Shown here piece after piece: positions 53,642 through 61,872 of a stretch of DNA of 64,000 nt. Numbering within the stretch: the first letter of the stretch is position 1; each line of letters opens with the position of its first letter. The position numbers were made by a program, and so were the translations under genes. The notes beneath the pieces are model-generated. The model saw nothing but the letters and a program-made list of their open reading frames with translations, searched no databases and was not told the DNA's origin. The DNA is from JAFNAG01 sp963721405 (GTDB lineage: Bacteria > Acidobacteriota > UBA6911): NCBI GenBank assembly GCA_963721405.1, contig CAVRJA010000008.1, positions 62,001 to 126,000 of the forward strand, in the 5' to 3' direction.

Positions 53642-56600
53642 GGCTGTGTGGCCCTCTCGATCATCTTGTTGAACTCACCCTCGACCTTCGCCCTGAAATC
53701 CGCTTCCATCTGGTAGATCTCCGTGAATTCGGCGAACGCCCAGCGGCCATAAACGCCCAGATGGTTCACGCCTGGCACCCAGTAAGTGTCCATCGTGGAT
53801 TTCTTTTCCTTCGCGTCTTCGCGCCGGTAGCCCTTGATCTCGACAACGAGGTGCAAAGGGTCATCAGGGCCGTGGTCATTGACCAATACGATGAAGTCGG
53901 GCAGATACCTCCGCGTCTCGGATCCGTAGCGGTAGGGCACCTCCAGCCCGAGGTTGTGATTCTTGGTATAGGCGATCACTTCGGAGTGCGATTCGGCGAT
54001 GCGGCAAAACTCCGCCTCCCAATCGCTATCCAGCACAACCCAGTTGACGTGGTTTTTGGGCGGGGGGCCGCTGGTATCCCAACGGTCGGAACGCGACGTG
54101 TTAAAGCGGACGTGCCTGGTTGAGCCGGTGGGATTATAAGGATCGAGCAGCGCCTTGATGGGGCGTTCTCCAAGGAACCGCCTTGTGATGGCTGCAGTGA
54201 TTTTGTTGCAGGCCATATCGGCCAGCTCCTGAACCATGAGCAGCCCGGGATAGGTATCGCCTTTGCACACCAGGCAAGTGTCGAGCCACTGCTTGGTGAT
54301 GCGCTTCAGCTGCCCGAAAAGATGGAGCTTCGGCTCCTCGCCCGGATCGCGCCACTTCGTATAGAGAAGTCGCTGGGTGACGTGGAAAATGATCGTGGAG
54401 GGGCGCAAGTCACCCAAATGCTCGAGGCTCAAATTCACGCCTTCGCCGATAATGCCGGAATTGCGCGTGATTGACGGCCCAACGAGGTCGGGACTGAGTT
54501 CCAGGATGGAGTCATCGTTGAAATCCGCCGTCAGTCGTTCCTCCGGCAGCTCGATGCGATAGCCTTCGACACGGGGGAATCGGATTTCGAGGGGGTCGCG
54601 CTCCGGGCGCATGGCCTTGACTTGAACCGTTTCCCGCGGCGGCTGAGGCGGGGCGACCACCGGCTTGGCCGTGAAGTCAAAGGGAACGCCGAAGACGTCC
54701 GCGTATTCCACGTTGAAAAGTTGTTCTTCGTTCAGGTCGTAAGACTGGCGGCGCAAGGCACGGCCGATGACCTGCTCGCACAGGAGCTGGGTGCCGAAGG
54801 CGCGAATGCCCAGGACGTGGGTAACCGTATTGGCATCCCATCCCTCGGTGAGCATCGAGACGGATACGACGCAACGGATGGCGCCGCCGAGTTGCCCGGG
54901 CTTACCGACCGTGTTCATGACCTCGCGGAGCAGTTCCTGGTCGGTGAATTTATCGCCGGCGCGGGCATCGCCGGTCCGCTCCACAATTTCACGGCGGAAG
55001 CGTTCAATTTCGTCGGCAGCCATGCTGCGAAAATTTTCGTCGAGCGCATCGCCCGCTTCGAGCTGCTCGCTGTCGATAAGAATCGTATTCGGGCGGGGGA
55101 GCGGATTTCCGGCGATCTCGTCAAAATTGCGGAAGAGCGCAAGGCGTCCGTTCTCCAGGGTGGTGGTACCGTCTTCGTTTTTGCGATGGAAGCCGGAGAT
55201 GAAATCGTAAACCAATTTGGAGATCGCGGTGTTTTGGCAAACGATGATAAAACAGGGCGGCGCCTTGATCCCTTCTTCCTCCCAAAGTTTAAATGTCTTT
55301 TCGTAGTGGTTATAGAGGGCCTGCAAAGCCGTCTGCAGCCGGATAGGCAGTTTCAGGGGATCCAGATCTCCACCCTGGCCGCGCCCTTTCTTGGGCATGT
55401 CCTTGCGGATGTGCTCCCATAGGTTGCGGAACATCGGCATTTCGTCGCCCGGGATGTTCTCGGCCACCGGCACGCGCGGCAATTTGACGATGCCGCACTC
55501 GATGGCATCCATGAGCGAGAAGTCGCTCATCGTCCACGGATACAGCGTGCCCTCGGCGTAGCCAGAGCCGCGAAGGAAGAAGGGTGTCGCAGACAAATCG
55601 ATGACGCGGCCGAGGCCAAGCTTGCGATTCACGGCTTCGAGGCCGGAAATCCAGAGGCGGGCGGCTTCATTGTTCTTTTCGGCTTCCTTCCTTTCGTCGC
55701 CTTTCAAGTCCTCATCATCTGCCTCTTTGGGTTTTCCCCGATAGCAGTGGTGCGCTTCATCGTTGATGGCGAGGATATTCTTCATTCCCATCAGGTCGGG
55801 CATCACGCGCTGGAGCATTTGGCCTTCGGTCTCCTGCGTATTGAGCTCATCGCCACCACGGCCCTGAAGTAGCGAACGGCCACCGGCGGAAAGCTCGATG
55901 CGCTCGCGCAGCTTGAAGACATGGTAATTGGTGATGACGATCTTTGCCCGATTCACATCATCGAGCATATCGTTCGGCACCAGTTCTCGGTCCCTGTAAT
56001 AGCTGTCGGGGTCGTTGGGCTGGAGGACGCGCAAGCGGTCCTTGATGGTCAATCCGGGCGTGCAGACCAAAAAGCCACGCGTGAAGTGTTTGCTCCCTGG
56101 TCGGCGCACGGCATTGATCGTCTGCCACGCGATGATCATCGCCATCACGGTTGTCTTGCCGGCTCCGGTGGCGAGTTTCAGCGCGAGCCTCATTAACTCC
56201 GGGTTGGCGTCCCTGTTGGCTGAGGCGAGATGGTCGAGCAGGCGCTTCCCGCTCTTGAATTGGGGAGCAACTTCAGTCAGCCAGATTGCCGTCTCAACGG
56301 CCTCAGTCTGGCAAAAGAAGGGGCGTAGGCTGCTGAATTTGTGGTGGCGCCAATGCTTGAAGCAAGCGGGCAGTCTCGGGCGAGACGTGCCAATCGTTGG
56401 CATTTGGCAGTGTACGCCAGGAGTCAACATGACCGCGCACTTCGTTGATGATCGATGTAGGATCGTACTGCTGCTCCTTGGTCGACAGTCCCTTGCCTTC
56501 ATCGAAAACGAATGCGTCCTGCTCGGCGGTCGATTTCCGTTTTTTCGGTTTTGGGATCGGCGTGATGAAATCGGCGCGGCGCCGAACGTCAAGGATCCTT

Positions 56601-56652
56601 TGCGTGGGTTGCCCGTGTGCGTCCAGTTCCCAGTGTTGCGTGGGACTCTCAT
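53638..56652 (-). CDS. Type III restriction enzyme Res subunit, 5' end frameshifted
   Basis: A helicase-nuclease that translocates along DNA and cuts after meeting another complex. The open frame shows Walker A LATGAGKTTVMAM, DEAH-type NDEAHHCY, SATPFF and QVIGRALRRQ, and a C-terminal PD-(D/E)xK nuclease (RRYLPDFIVLV, then LHLVVEIKGYR). The first 100 or so residues of this frame are nonsense. The true N-terminus (ILNSPYESPTQHWELDAHGQ) is in another frame, and one extra base at 56356 explains the shift. A second shift lies near 56660-56734, so the native start is probably 56820. The gene is either decayed or affected by two sequence errors. Confidence 0.88.
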   Translation of the reverse strand: MRVPRNTGNWTHTGNPRKGSLTFGAAPISSRRSQNRKNGNRPPSRTHSFSMKARDCRPRSSSTILHRSSTKCAVMLTPGVHCQMPTIGTSRPRLPACFKHWRHHKFSSLRPFFCQTEAVETAIWLTEVAPQFKSGKRLLDHLASANRDANPELMRLALKLATGAGKTTVMAMIIAWQTINAVRRPGSKHFTRGFLVCTPGLTIKDRLRVLQPNDPDSYYRDRELVPNDMLDDVNRAKIVITNYHVFKLRERIELSAGGRSLLQGRGGDELNTQETEGQMLQRVMPDLMGMKNILAINDEAHHCYRGKPKEADDEDLKGDERKEAEKNNEAARLWISGLEAVNRKLGLGRVIDLSATPFFLRGSGYAEGTLYPWTMSDFSLMDAIECGIVKLPRVPVAENIPGDEMPMFRNLWEHIRKDMPKKGRGQGGDLDPLKLPIRLQTALQALYNHYEKTFKLWEEEGIKAPPCFIIVCQNTAISKLVYDFISGFHRKNEDGTTTLENGRLALFRNFDEIAGNPLPRPNTILIDSEQLEAGDALDENFRSMAADEIERFRREIVERTGDARAGDKFTDQELLREVMNTVGKPGQLGGAIRCVVSVSMLTEGWDANTVTHVLGIRAFGTQLLCEQVIGRALRRQSYDLNEEQLFNVEYADVFGVPFDFTAKPVVAPPQPPRETVQVKAMRPERDPLEIRFPRVEGYRIELPEERLTADFNDDSILELSPDLVGPSITRNSGIIGEGVNLSLEHLGDLRPSTIIFHVTQRLLYTKWRDPGEEPKLHLFGQLKRITKQWLDTCLVCKGDTYPGLLMVQELADMACNKITAAITRRFLGERPIKALLDPYNPTGSTRHVRFNTSRSDRWDTSGPPPKNHVNWVVLDSDWEAEFCRIAESHSEVIAYTKNHNLGLEVPYRYGSETRRYLPDFIVLVNDHGPDDPLHLVVEIKGYRREDAKEKKSTMDTYWVPGVNHLGVYGRWAFAEFTEIYQMEADFRAKVEGEFNKMIERATQP

Positions 56653-56661
56653 AGGGGGAAT

Positions 56662-56820
56662 TCAGGATGGGGTGGTCAAAGAGCGCAAGGCCTCTTCGAG
56701 TTCCTTGCGGAGCCGTTCGATTTCCGCAAGCGCCTTATCAAGCCGGTCACGAAGCGACTTGTTCTCCTTCTCAAGCTTGTCTACGGAATCGGCCTGCCGG
56801 CGGTCTTTGTCAGCACTCAT
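56662..56820 (-). pseudogene. Coiled-coil ORF, probable displaced N-terminus of Res
   Basis: A 52-residue frame beginning MSADKDRRQAD with a strongly coiled-coil helix (heptads of Leu with Glu/Lys/Arg up to RLRKELEEAL). It is in the same phase as the downstream helicase frame, separated only by the shifted middle part. The middle frame has no ATG, GTG or TTG, so this ORF most likely supplied the start of Res. It could instead be a separate small protein or a fragment like the start of an IS66 transposase. AAGGTGG precedes the ATG. Confidence 0.5.
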
Positions 56821-56868
56821 CCACCTTACCGTAGCAGAAACGGGGCGATTTGTCCAGAGGGTCGTCAA

Positions 56869-57236
56869 AAACGGCAGGAACTGCTAGACTTTCAATGCGG
56901 TAAACAATTACGAATGGATTTGACATGGCTAAGGTAAGCTCATTGGCTGAAAGTCCCGAGTGAACAACAGCGATCTGGTTAGGAATGCGACCCGAGCACC
57001 CCGGCCTTTCGGCAGAAGAAGCCCACTTACGAAAACTCCCGGCCGGATCTCATCATTGACCAAGCTTCTCCCTCCGCAAGTGCCAGCGAACGACGGTGGG
57101 GGAATCCCGTCAGCAGGAGCACTCCAATTGTAGCGATTGCCTGACTGAGGCGCACCTACTCTACACCCGCAACTCTCTCAATTTCAACGGATATGGTCCA
57201 ACTGTGAATTGCAGTTATTGGGCGCGGATTCATCTG
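56869..57236. other. Gap between Fic and res genes
   Basis: A 368-base stretch with no credible gene on either strand. Presumably it contains the promoter of the res operon (minus strand). It also follows the Fic gene end. I see no terminator or repeat. Confidence 0.45.
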
Positions 57237-58364
57237 TCAATCGGCCGGTGGAATGGCCTGGGTTGGGATCGCCAAGAAATATCGCGTGTGACGCAGCTCC
57301 CCGCGGCGGGTGAGGGCTCCCTTTTCAACGAGATCCTGGAGATCGCGAGTGGCTGTGGCACGCGAGGTTTCCGTCAAACGAATGTACTTATCAGCACTCA
57401 TGCCGCCCTTGAAGCCTTCCGGCCCCTCTTCCAACATACTCAACAACGCTTTTTCCTGGCGCGGATTCAGTTGGCCCCGCAGGCGGTCGAGCAGTTTAGT
57501 TTTCTCGATCAGGAACTCAGCTCTGGCTTGCGTCAAACGCTGGGCTTGAAGCAGTGTGTCGGCAAACCAAGTGAGCCATGGCGTGATTTCGTTCGTCTGG
57601 CTGGCTTCCTCCAAGGCGCGGTAGTAGTCCTTCTGGCGGCGCTTGATGGCATCGGCCAAGGCCAGGAGAGTAGGACGGCCCAGCGTTTGCGCCAGCGCTT
57701 TTTCGGCAATGGCGCGGCCCACGCGGCCATTGCCGTCTTCGAAAGGATGGATCGTGACGAAGTAGAGGTGCGCGATGCCTGCCCTGGTGATCGCCGGTAG
57801 AGCTGCGTCTCTTCCCGGCGCCGTGCGATTGAACCATTCGGTAAACCGATCCATTTCCCTGGGGACAATGGCTGACGGCGGCGCCTCAAAATAGACGGTA
57901 ATCCGGTCCAGCCGGGCCGAGACCACCTGCATCGGTTCTTCATGCGTCCGATAGCGCCCGATATCACGGACATCCGAGCGGCCTTTCATCAGCATCTGGT
58001 GCCACCTGTGAAGCGTCGCGTGCTCCAGCGGCTGATCGAATGTCCGATACAGATCCACCATCATTTCAGCCACACCCTGCTCTACCGGGGACGCCCGCCG
58101 ATCATCTGCCTCCAGGCCGAACTGTCTCCGAAGGGAAGATTGAACGCTCTCGCGATTTAGGATTTCCCCTTCGATGGCGGAAGTCTGGACGGCTTCATTG
58201 CTGAGCAGCTCAATGCGCAGCTGGTCGGTGGCGCCGGCATCCAGATGCTTGATCATGCCCAGTACCACCCCGGCTGAATGCAGGAGCCAAGCCTCCTGAG
58301 GATCCAGGCGGCTCTTGTCGAACCGAAATTCAGTCCAGTCCGGCTGTTGCCAATTCCATCTCAT
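57237..58364 (-). CDS. Fic family protein (AMPylase-type) with winged-helix tail
   Basis: A 375-residue Fic protein. The N-terminal DUF4172-like part contains the inhibitory motif TSAIEGE (residues 61-67), the class II type that blocks the ATP site. The Fic core motif HPFEDGNGR is at 206-214, with all catalytic residues. The C-terminal winged-helix part (about 300-365, TSRATATRDLQDLVEKGAL) suggests DNA binding and self-control. Fic proteins transfer AMP or related groups to target proteins and act as toxins or regulators. It lies inside the defence island. Confidence 0.93.
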   Translation of the reverse strand: MRWNWQQPDWTEFRFDKSRLDPQEAWLLHSAGVVLGMIKHLDAGATDQLRIELLSNEAVQTSAIEGEILNRESVQSSLRRQFGLEADDRRASPVEQGVAEMMVDLYRTFDQPLEHATLHRWHQMLMKGRSDVRDIGRYRTHEEPMQVVSARLDRITVYFEAPPSAIVPREMDRFTEWFNRTAPGRDAALPAITRAGIAHLYFVTIHPFEDGNGRVGRAIAEKALAQTLGRPTLLALADAIKRRQKDYYRALEEASQTNEITPWLTWFADTLLQAQRLTQARAEFLIEKTKLLDRLRGQLNPRQEKALLSMLEEGPEGFKGGMSADKYIRLTETSRATATRDLQDLVEKGALTRRGELRHTRYFLAIPTQAIPPAD

Positions 58365-58620
58365 GAGCTATAGAAACTCCTCCAATAGCTCATAATCTAC
58401 GCCATTCATGAGTTATTGGCTAGCGTTATCTAACTCACCTAGGTGAATAAATGGTGAAACATTGAGCTTGACTCGGGACGCTCAGTACAGCTATAAAGGT
58501 CCGCTGCCGTAAACAACCACTGCCACTAGTTCGCAGGATCGATGTATGCCCGTCCGAAGTCTGCGGGAAATCACTATCGCTTATGCCCAGCATCTCCCTG
58601 AAGAGGGCCGATTCCGCGCC

Positions 58621-59358
58621 CTAGACTCTTGAATCGAATACCCGTATGACGGCCCCGCCTTCGCGGTCAAACGCAACGGCGACCATTTTGAGATCATCGA
58701 CAACACCGGGAAGACCCTTAGATTGCCCAACGGCGAGCAGGTCGTGGTATCGGTAAACCACCGTTTTTTCGGCGATGAGTTCGCGCTCTTTCACTGCCCG
58801 GCCGATGCCGAGGAATTCTAGGTTGTAACGGCTCTTCATCCTCTCATCTGCCTGCTCGGCAAAATGCTCAGGCAAAGCGAGGGCAAAATTATGCGTTTTC
58901 TTCTCTTTAGCCGCCCGCTCATAGGCGCCGGCTTTGATCTGGTTCAGCAGCACTTTGCGGGACCAGCCTAACTGCGCTGTGGCGCGGATGTAATAGAGGC
59001 GGGCTGCCGGTTCGACGACATTGTTCAATATCAGCAGGCTATGGCCCCAGGGAATTTCTGCGACAAGCTGTCGCAGGAAATCGGCAACGGGGGCACACTC
59101 CTCCAATTTGGCGACAGCTTGTGGCCAAATTAGAGATTCCGAATCCGCTCGGGCAATTTTGGCGACAGCTTGTCGCCAAATTGCATCGTCGGAATAAACG
59201 AGGTACAGGCGTTTCATATTCCGCAGGTTGCGTGGAGAAAATCCGGTCGATTGGGGAAAAACTGCCTGCAGATCCTACGAAAGCCGGTCAATCACCGACT
59301 CGCCCCATCCAAGTGCCTGTTGCTTCTCCACAATGCCGCGGCCGATGTCCCAATAGAG
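58621..59358 (-). pseudogene. Broken second DUF1016 gene
   Basis: Homology to the DUF1016 gene at 52478-53641 runs from LYWDIGRGIVEKQQALGWGE (59358) to AVKEREL (58777). An in-frame TAG (59275-59277) interrupts the N-terminal part after VIDRLS. After AVKEREL the sequence changes to an unrelated 52-residue tail (from IAEKTVVYRYHD to VIRVFDSRV), and the nuclease domain is lost. The open part downstream of the stop (ATG 59217) could still give a 198-residue product. Protein identity to the first copy is high in the QLGWSR-VLLNQIKAGAYERA region. Confidence 0.8.
59058..59180. repeat. Three intragenic palindromes in the second DUF1016 gene
   Basis: Palindromes lie at 59058-59076 (CTGCGACA-AGC-complement), 59105-59131 (AATTTGGC arms, one inner mismatch) and 59158-59180 (TTTGGCGACA-GCT-complement). 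They encode LRQLVA, WPQAVA and WRQAVA and occupy the same protein position as the three palindromes of the first DUF1016 gene, with different sequence. Confidence 0.83.
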
Positions 59359-59576
59359 GGTCGAGGAAGGGCGGCGTTCATATCCGTAAGGAGCCGAGGG
59401 ACTCCTCGGCTCTCGCCTCATTATATACTCGATTGAGCGATCAACGATTGCGGCGTGGCGCAGAGCCTGCAGAAGGGCAGGCAGGGCCTCTCGGCACTTC
59501 GTCAGCGGAGCCGGTCAGCGGCGGTTTACGAATGCTTGCCCCAAGATTGTCGGGAAACGGAAGTTATCGGCGCAGG

Positions 59577-60032
59577 TTATCGGCGGGAGGCAAAGAAGGA
59601 CCGGATCAGAAGACTGCATTCTTCTTCCAGCACGCCGGCTATGACATCAAACTGGTGATTGAGATGGGACGCGGTCGCAAGATGGAGGTGGGAATCGAGC
59701 GCGCCTGCCTTCGGATCAGCGGTTCCATAGACAACAACTTCCACGCGCGCCTGGATGATCGCACCCACGCACATCACGCACGGTTCCACGGTCACGATCA
59801 GCGTTGATCCGGGGAGACGGTAGTTCTTCATGCTGTGGGCGGCGTGACGCAGAGCGAGAATCTCGGCGTGGGCGGAGGGGTCATGGGTGCCGATTGAATG
59901 ATTGTGGCCGCGCCCCACGATCTTATTGTTGATCAGCACGACGGCGCCGATCGGGATCTCACCTCGACCCTCAGCTTTGCGGGCTTCGTCGAGGGCCTCG
60001 AGCATCCACTGTTCCGCCGTCGTTTGATCCAT
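59577..60032 (-). CDS. tadA: tRNA-specific adenosine deaminase TadA
   Basis: A 152-residue deaminase that makes inosine at the wobble base of tRNA. The zinc and catalytic motif HAE (residues 55-57) and PCVMC (84-88) are present, with EIPIGAVVLINNKIVGRGHN at the start and RVEVVVYGTADPKAGA after the second motif. The ATG at 60032 has a G-run upstream and fits the family, so the 12-codon longer reading is rejected. It marks the return to housekeeping genes after the island. Confidence 0.94.
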   Translation of the reverse strand: MDQTTAEQWMLEALDEARKAEGRGEIPIGAVVLINNKIVGRGHNHSIGTHDPSAHAEILALRHAAHSMKNYRLPGSTLIVTVEPCVMCVGAIIQARVEVVVYGTADPKAGALDSHLHLATASHLNHQFDVIAGVLEEECSLLIRSFFASRR

Positions 60033-60204
60033 GCGCCCCCAGGTGGCTGCCGTAGCCTTTATGCTCAAGCTACCACAGGCGATTCAGCGCGTCAAATTCA
60101 ACCGGTTCAAGTCTTCTCGCATTCCGGGGATTCCGTGCCTTGCCGCCCTGGAACCGTCCCTGCAAACCGCCCTCAGCCGGATTTTCTTTTTGCGCTCGTT
60201 TTAA

Positions 60205-60233
60205 TTGACAGCCTTATATCGACCTGCTATACC
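60205..60233 (+). promoter_or_regulatory. Predicted promoter of the Nramp/MgtE-N unit
   Basis: TTGACA (60205-60210), a 17-base spacer and TATACC (60228-60233). Transcription from here would give a leader of about 300 bases before the transporter start. Confidence 0.6.
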
Positions 60234-60292
60234 CTGTCGTTCGACAAGGTACCGAGCAGCGGCGCCGTTTACGCCGAAAGGAGTTCCCTGAC

Positions 60293-60337
60293 ATGTCGGA
60301 TGACGGTAGCCACCCAGACAGCGGGGAGTCGTGCTGA
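60293..60337 (+). CDS. Possible 14-residue leader peptide
   Basis: A very short ORF (MSDDGSHPDSGESC) with AAAGGAG nine bases before its ATG lies in the transporter leader. It is acidic (four Asp/Glu-rich positions) with one proline. It may be chance, but the good ribosome site and its place before competing hairpins suggest a regulatory leader. Confidence 0.3.
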   Translation: MSDDGSHPDSGESC

Positions 60338-60338
60338 C

Positions 60339-60392
60339 CGGCCTGACTCGCGGACGGAAATCGTCCCCGCCTCCGTCAGGCCGCTTGGCCTG
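60339..60392 (+). promoter_or_regulatory. Alternative RNA hairpins in the transporter leader
   Basis: CGGCCTGAC (60339-60347) can pair with GTCAGGCCG (60375-60383), enclosing a GGACG-CGTCC hairpin (60352-60366). CAGGCC (60377-60382) can instead pair with GGCCTG (60387-60392). The two folds exclude each other, as in attenuators. Confidence 0.4.
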
Positions 60393-60543
60393 AGGCAGCA
60401 GCGGATCAAAGCCCCCGAGGCTTTCCTCCTCTCTCGCCCCTCTCTCCACCCGTTTGTCGACCATCAGCGCAGCCCGGGTCGCAATAGAGCATCTCGCAGC
60501 GCCGGAAAGGAATTGGTCCCATGACCGAGAGAGAGAGCGGCCC

Positions 60544-61863
60544 ATGTACTGGATCAGTAAAACCTTTCATCTCCTGAATCGCCTTCAGCGACGCACGATT
60601 GTTTTCCTGGCCGTACTGGGCCCGGGCATCATCACGATGGTGGCCGACAACGACGCCGGCGGCATTTCCACATACGCGGTTACGGGCTCCAAATACGGAT
60701 TCAGCCTCCTTTGGATCTTTTTTCTGCTGGTGCCGATGGCTTTCTACGTGCAGGAAATGACGGTGCGTCTCGGCGCCGTGACCAAGAGGGGGCACGCGGA
60801 GATCATCTTCGAGGCCTTCGGCGGCTTCTGGGGCTGGTTCTCGCTGATCGACCTCGCCATCGTCAACTGGCTCACCCTGGTGACGGAGTACATCGGGATG
60901 ACCGCGGCGATGAGCCTGTTCGGCGTCCCGGTCTGGCTGACTTACCTGGCAATGACGATGCTGCTCTTTGTCGTGGTGGTCTCCGGCCGCTACTGGACGT
61001 TCGAGAAGCTCACGCTGTTGTTTTGCGCCTTCAATCTGGTATACATCCCGGCCGCCTTCTGGGCCATGAAGACCCCTACGGCGCCGGGCTGGGGCGAGGT
61101 CGCCAAAGGGTTGCTCATTCCGACCCTGGCGACCGGCTTCGGCGCGGAGATCCTCTTTATTATCCTGGCGAATATCGGCACGACGATCACGCCCTGGCAG
61201 ATCTTCTTCCAGCAGAGTTCGGTGGTGGACAAGGGGCTGGACCTGCATGACATCAAATTCGGCAAGCTGGATACGTTTGTGGGCTCGCTGATCACCTGCG
61301 TCGTGGCTGTGTTCATCATCATCGTCACCGGCGCGGCCTTCCACTTCCACAACCCTCCGATCGTGGTCGAGGATGCGCAGCAGACGGCACAGGCCCTCGT
61401 GCCCCTGCTCCCGCACGGACAGGGGGAGCTTGCGCGCACTCTCTTCGCCATCGGGCTGTTCGATGCCGGGTTCCTGGGCGCCCTCTGCATCTCGCTTTCG
61501 ACTTCCTGGGCGTTCGGTGAGGTCTTCGGGTGGGCCCACTCGCTCAACAAGAAAATCAAGGAAGCGCCATGGTTTTACGGTGTCTACCTCCTGATGCTTC
61601 TAAGCGCCGGCGCCGTTGTCATGATTCCCGGCGCCCCGCTGATCACCATCACCATGTTCGTGCAGGTTGTCGCGGTCACGTTGCTGCCGTCTCTGCTCGT
61701 GTTCCTGATCCTGATCCTGAACTCCGAATCATTCATGGGCCGACATGTAAACACGCGCGTGCAAAACATCGTCAACTGGACGATCGTGATGCTCGTGATT
61801 GCCATGTCCACGCTGTTCGCGCTGAGCACGCTGTTCCCGAGCTGGTTCAAAAACGCCGGATAG
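60544..61863 (+). CDS. Nramp-related divalent metal transporter
   Basis: A 439-residue membrane protein with about 11 helices. LGPGIITMVADNDAGGISTYA (read as LGPGIITMVADND then AGGISTYA) is the helix-1 metal site; canonical Nramp proteins have DPGN there, whereas this one has DNDAGG at residues 35-40. The helix-6 region is GFGAEILFIILANIGTTITP, lacking the usual methionine. These changes resemble Nramp-related proteins that carry Mg2+ rather than Mn2+ or Fe2+, which is an inference. The next gene encodes an MgtE-type Mg2+ sensor module, nine bases after the stop. Confidence 0.88.
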   Translation: MYWISKTFHLLNRLQRRTIVFLAVLGPGIITMVADNDAGGISTYAVTGSKYGFSLLWIFFLLVPMAFYVQEMTVRLGAVTKRGHAEIIFEAFGGFWGWFSLIDLAIVNWLTLVTEYIGMTAAMSLFGVPVWLTYLAMTMLLFVVVVSGRYWTFEKLTLLFCAFNLVYIPAAFWAMKTPTAPGWGEVAKGLLIPTLATGFGAEILFIILANIGTTITPWQIFFQQSSVVDKGLDLHDIKFGKLDTFVGSLITCVVAVFIIIVTGAAFHFHNPPIVVEDAQQTAQALVPLLPHGQGELARTLFAIGLFDAGFLGALCISLSTSWAFGEVFGWAHSLNKKIKEAPWFYGVYLLMLLSAGAVVMIPGAPLITITMFVQVVAVTLLPSLLVFLILILNSESFMGRHVNTRVQNIVNWTIVMLVIAMSTLFALSTLFPSWFKNAG

Positions 61864-61872
61864 GAGGCCGAC

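Larger units (their letters stand above)
60033..60543. promoter_or_regulatory. Long leader region upstream of the Nramp-type gene
   Basis: A 511-base gap. It holds a predicted promoter, a possible 14-codon leader ORF and alternative hairpins, listed separately. The part from 60400 to 60543 shows nothing clear apart from a weak AGAG-type site before the transporter ATG. Confidence 0.55.

Noticed and set aside
59121..59807. A 228-codon plus-strand frame
   Set aside because: It is antisense to the DUF1016 remnant and tadA, both better supported.
60250..60400. A yybP-ykoY (Mn2+) or M-box (Mg2+) riboswitch
   Set aside because: A GGGGAGTCG segment looked suggestive, but the conserved loops and stem order of these riboswitches were not found.
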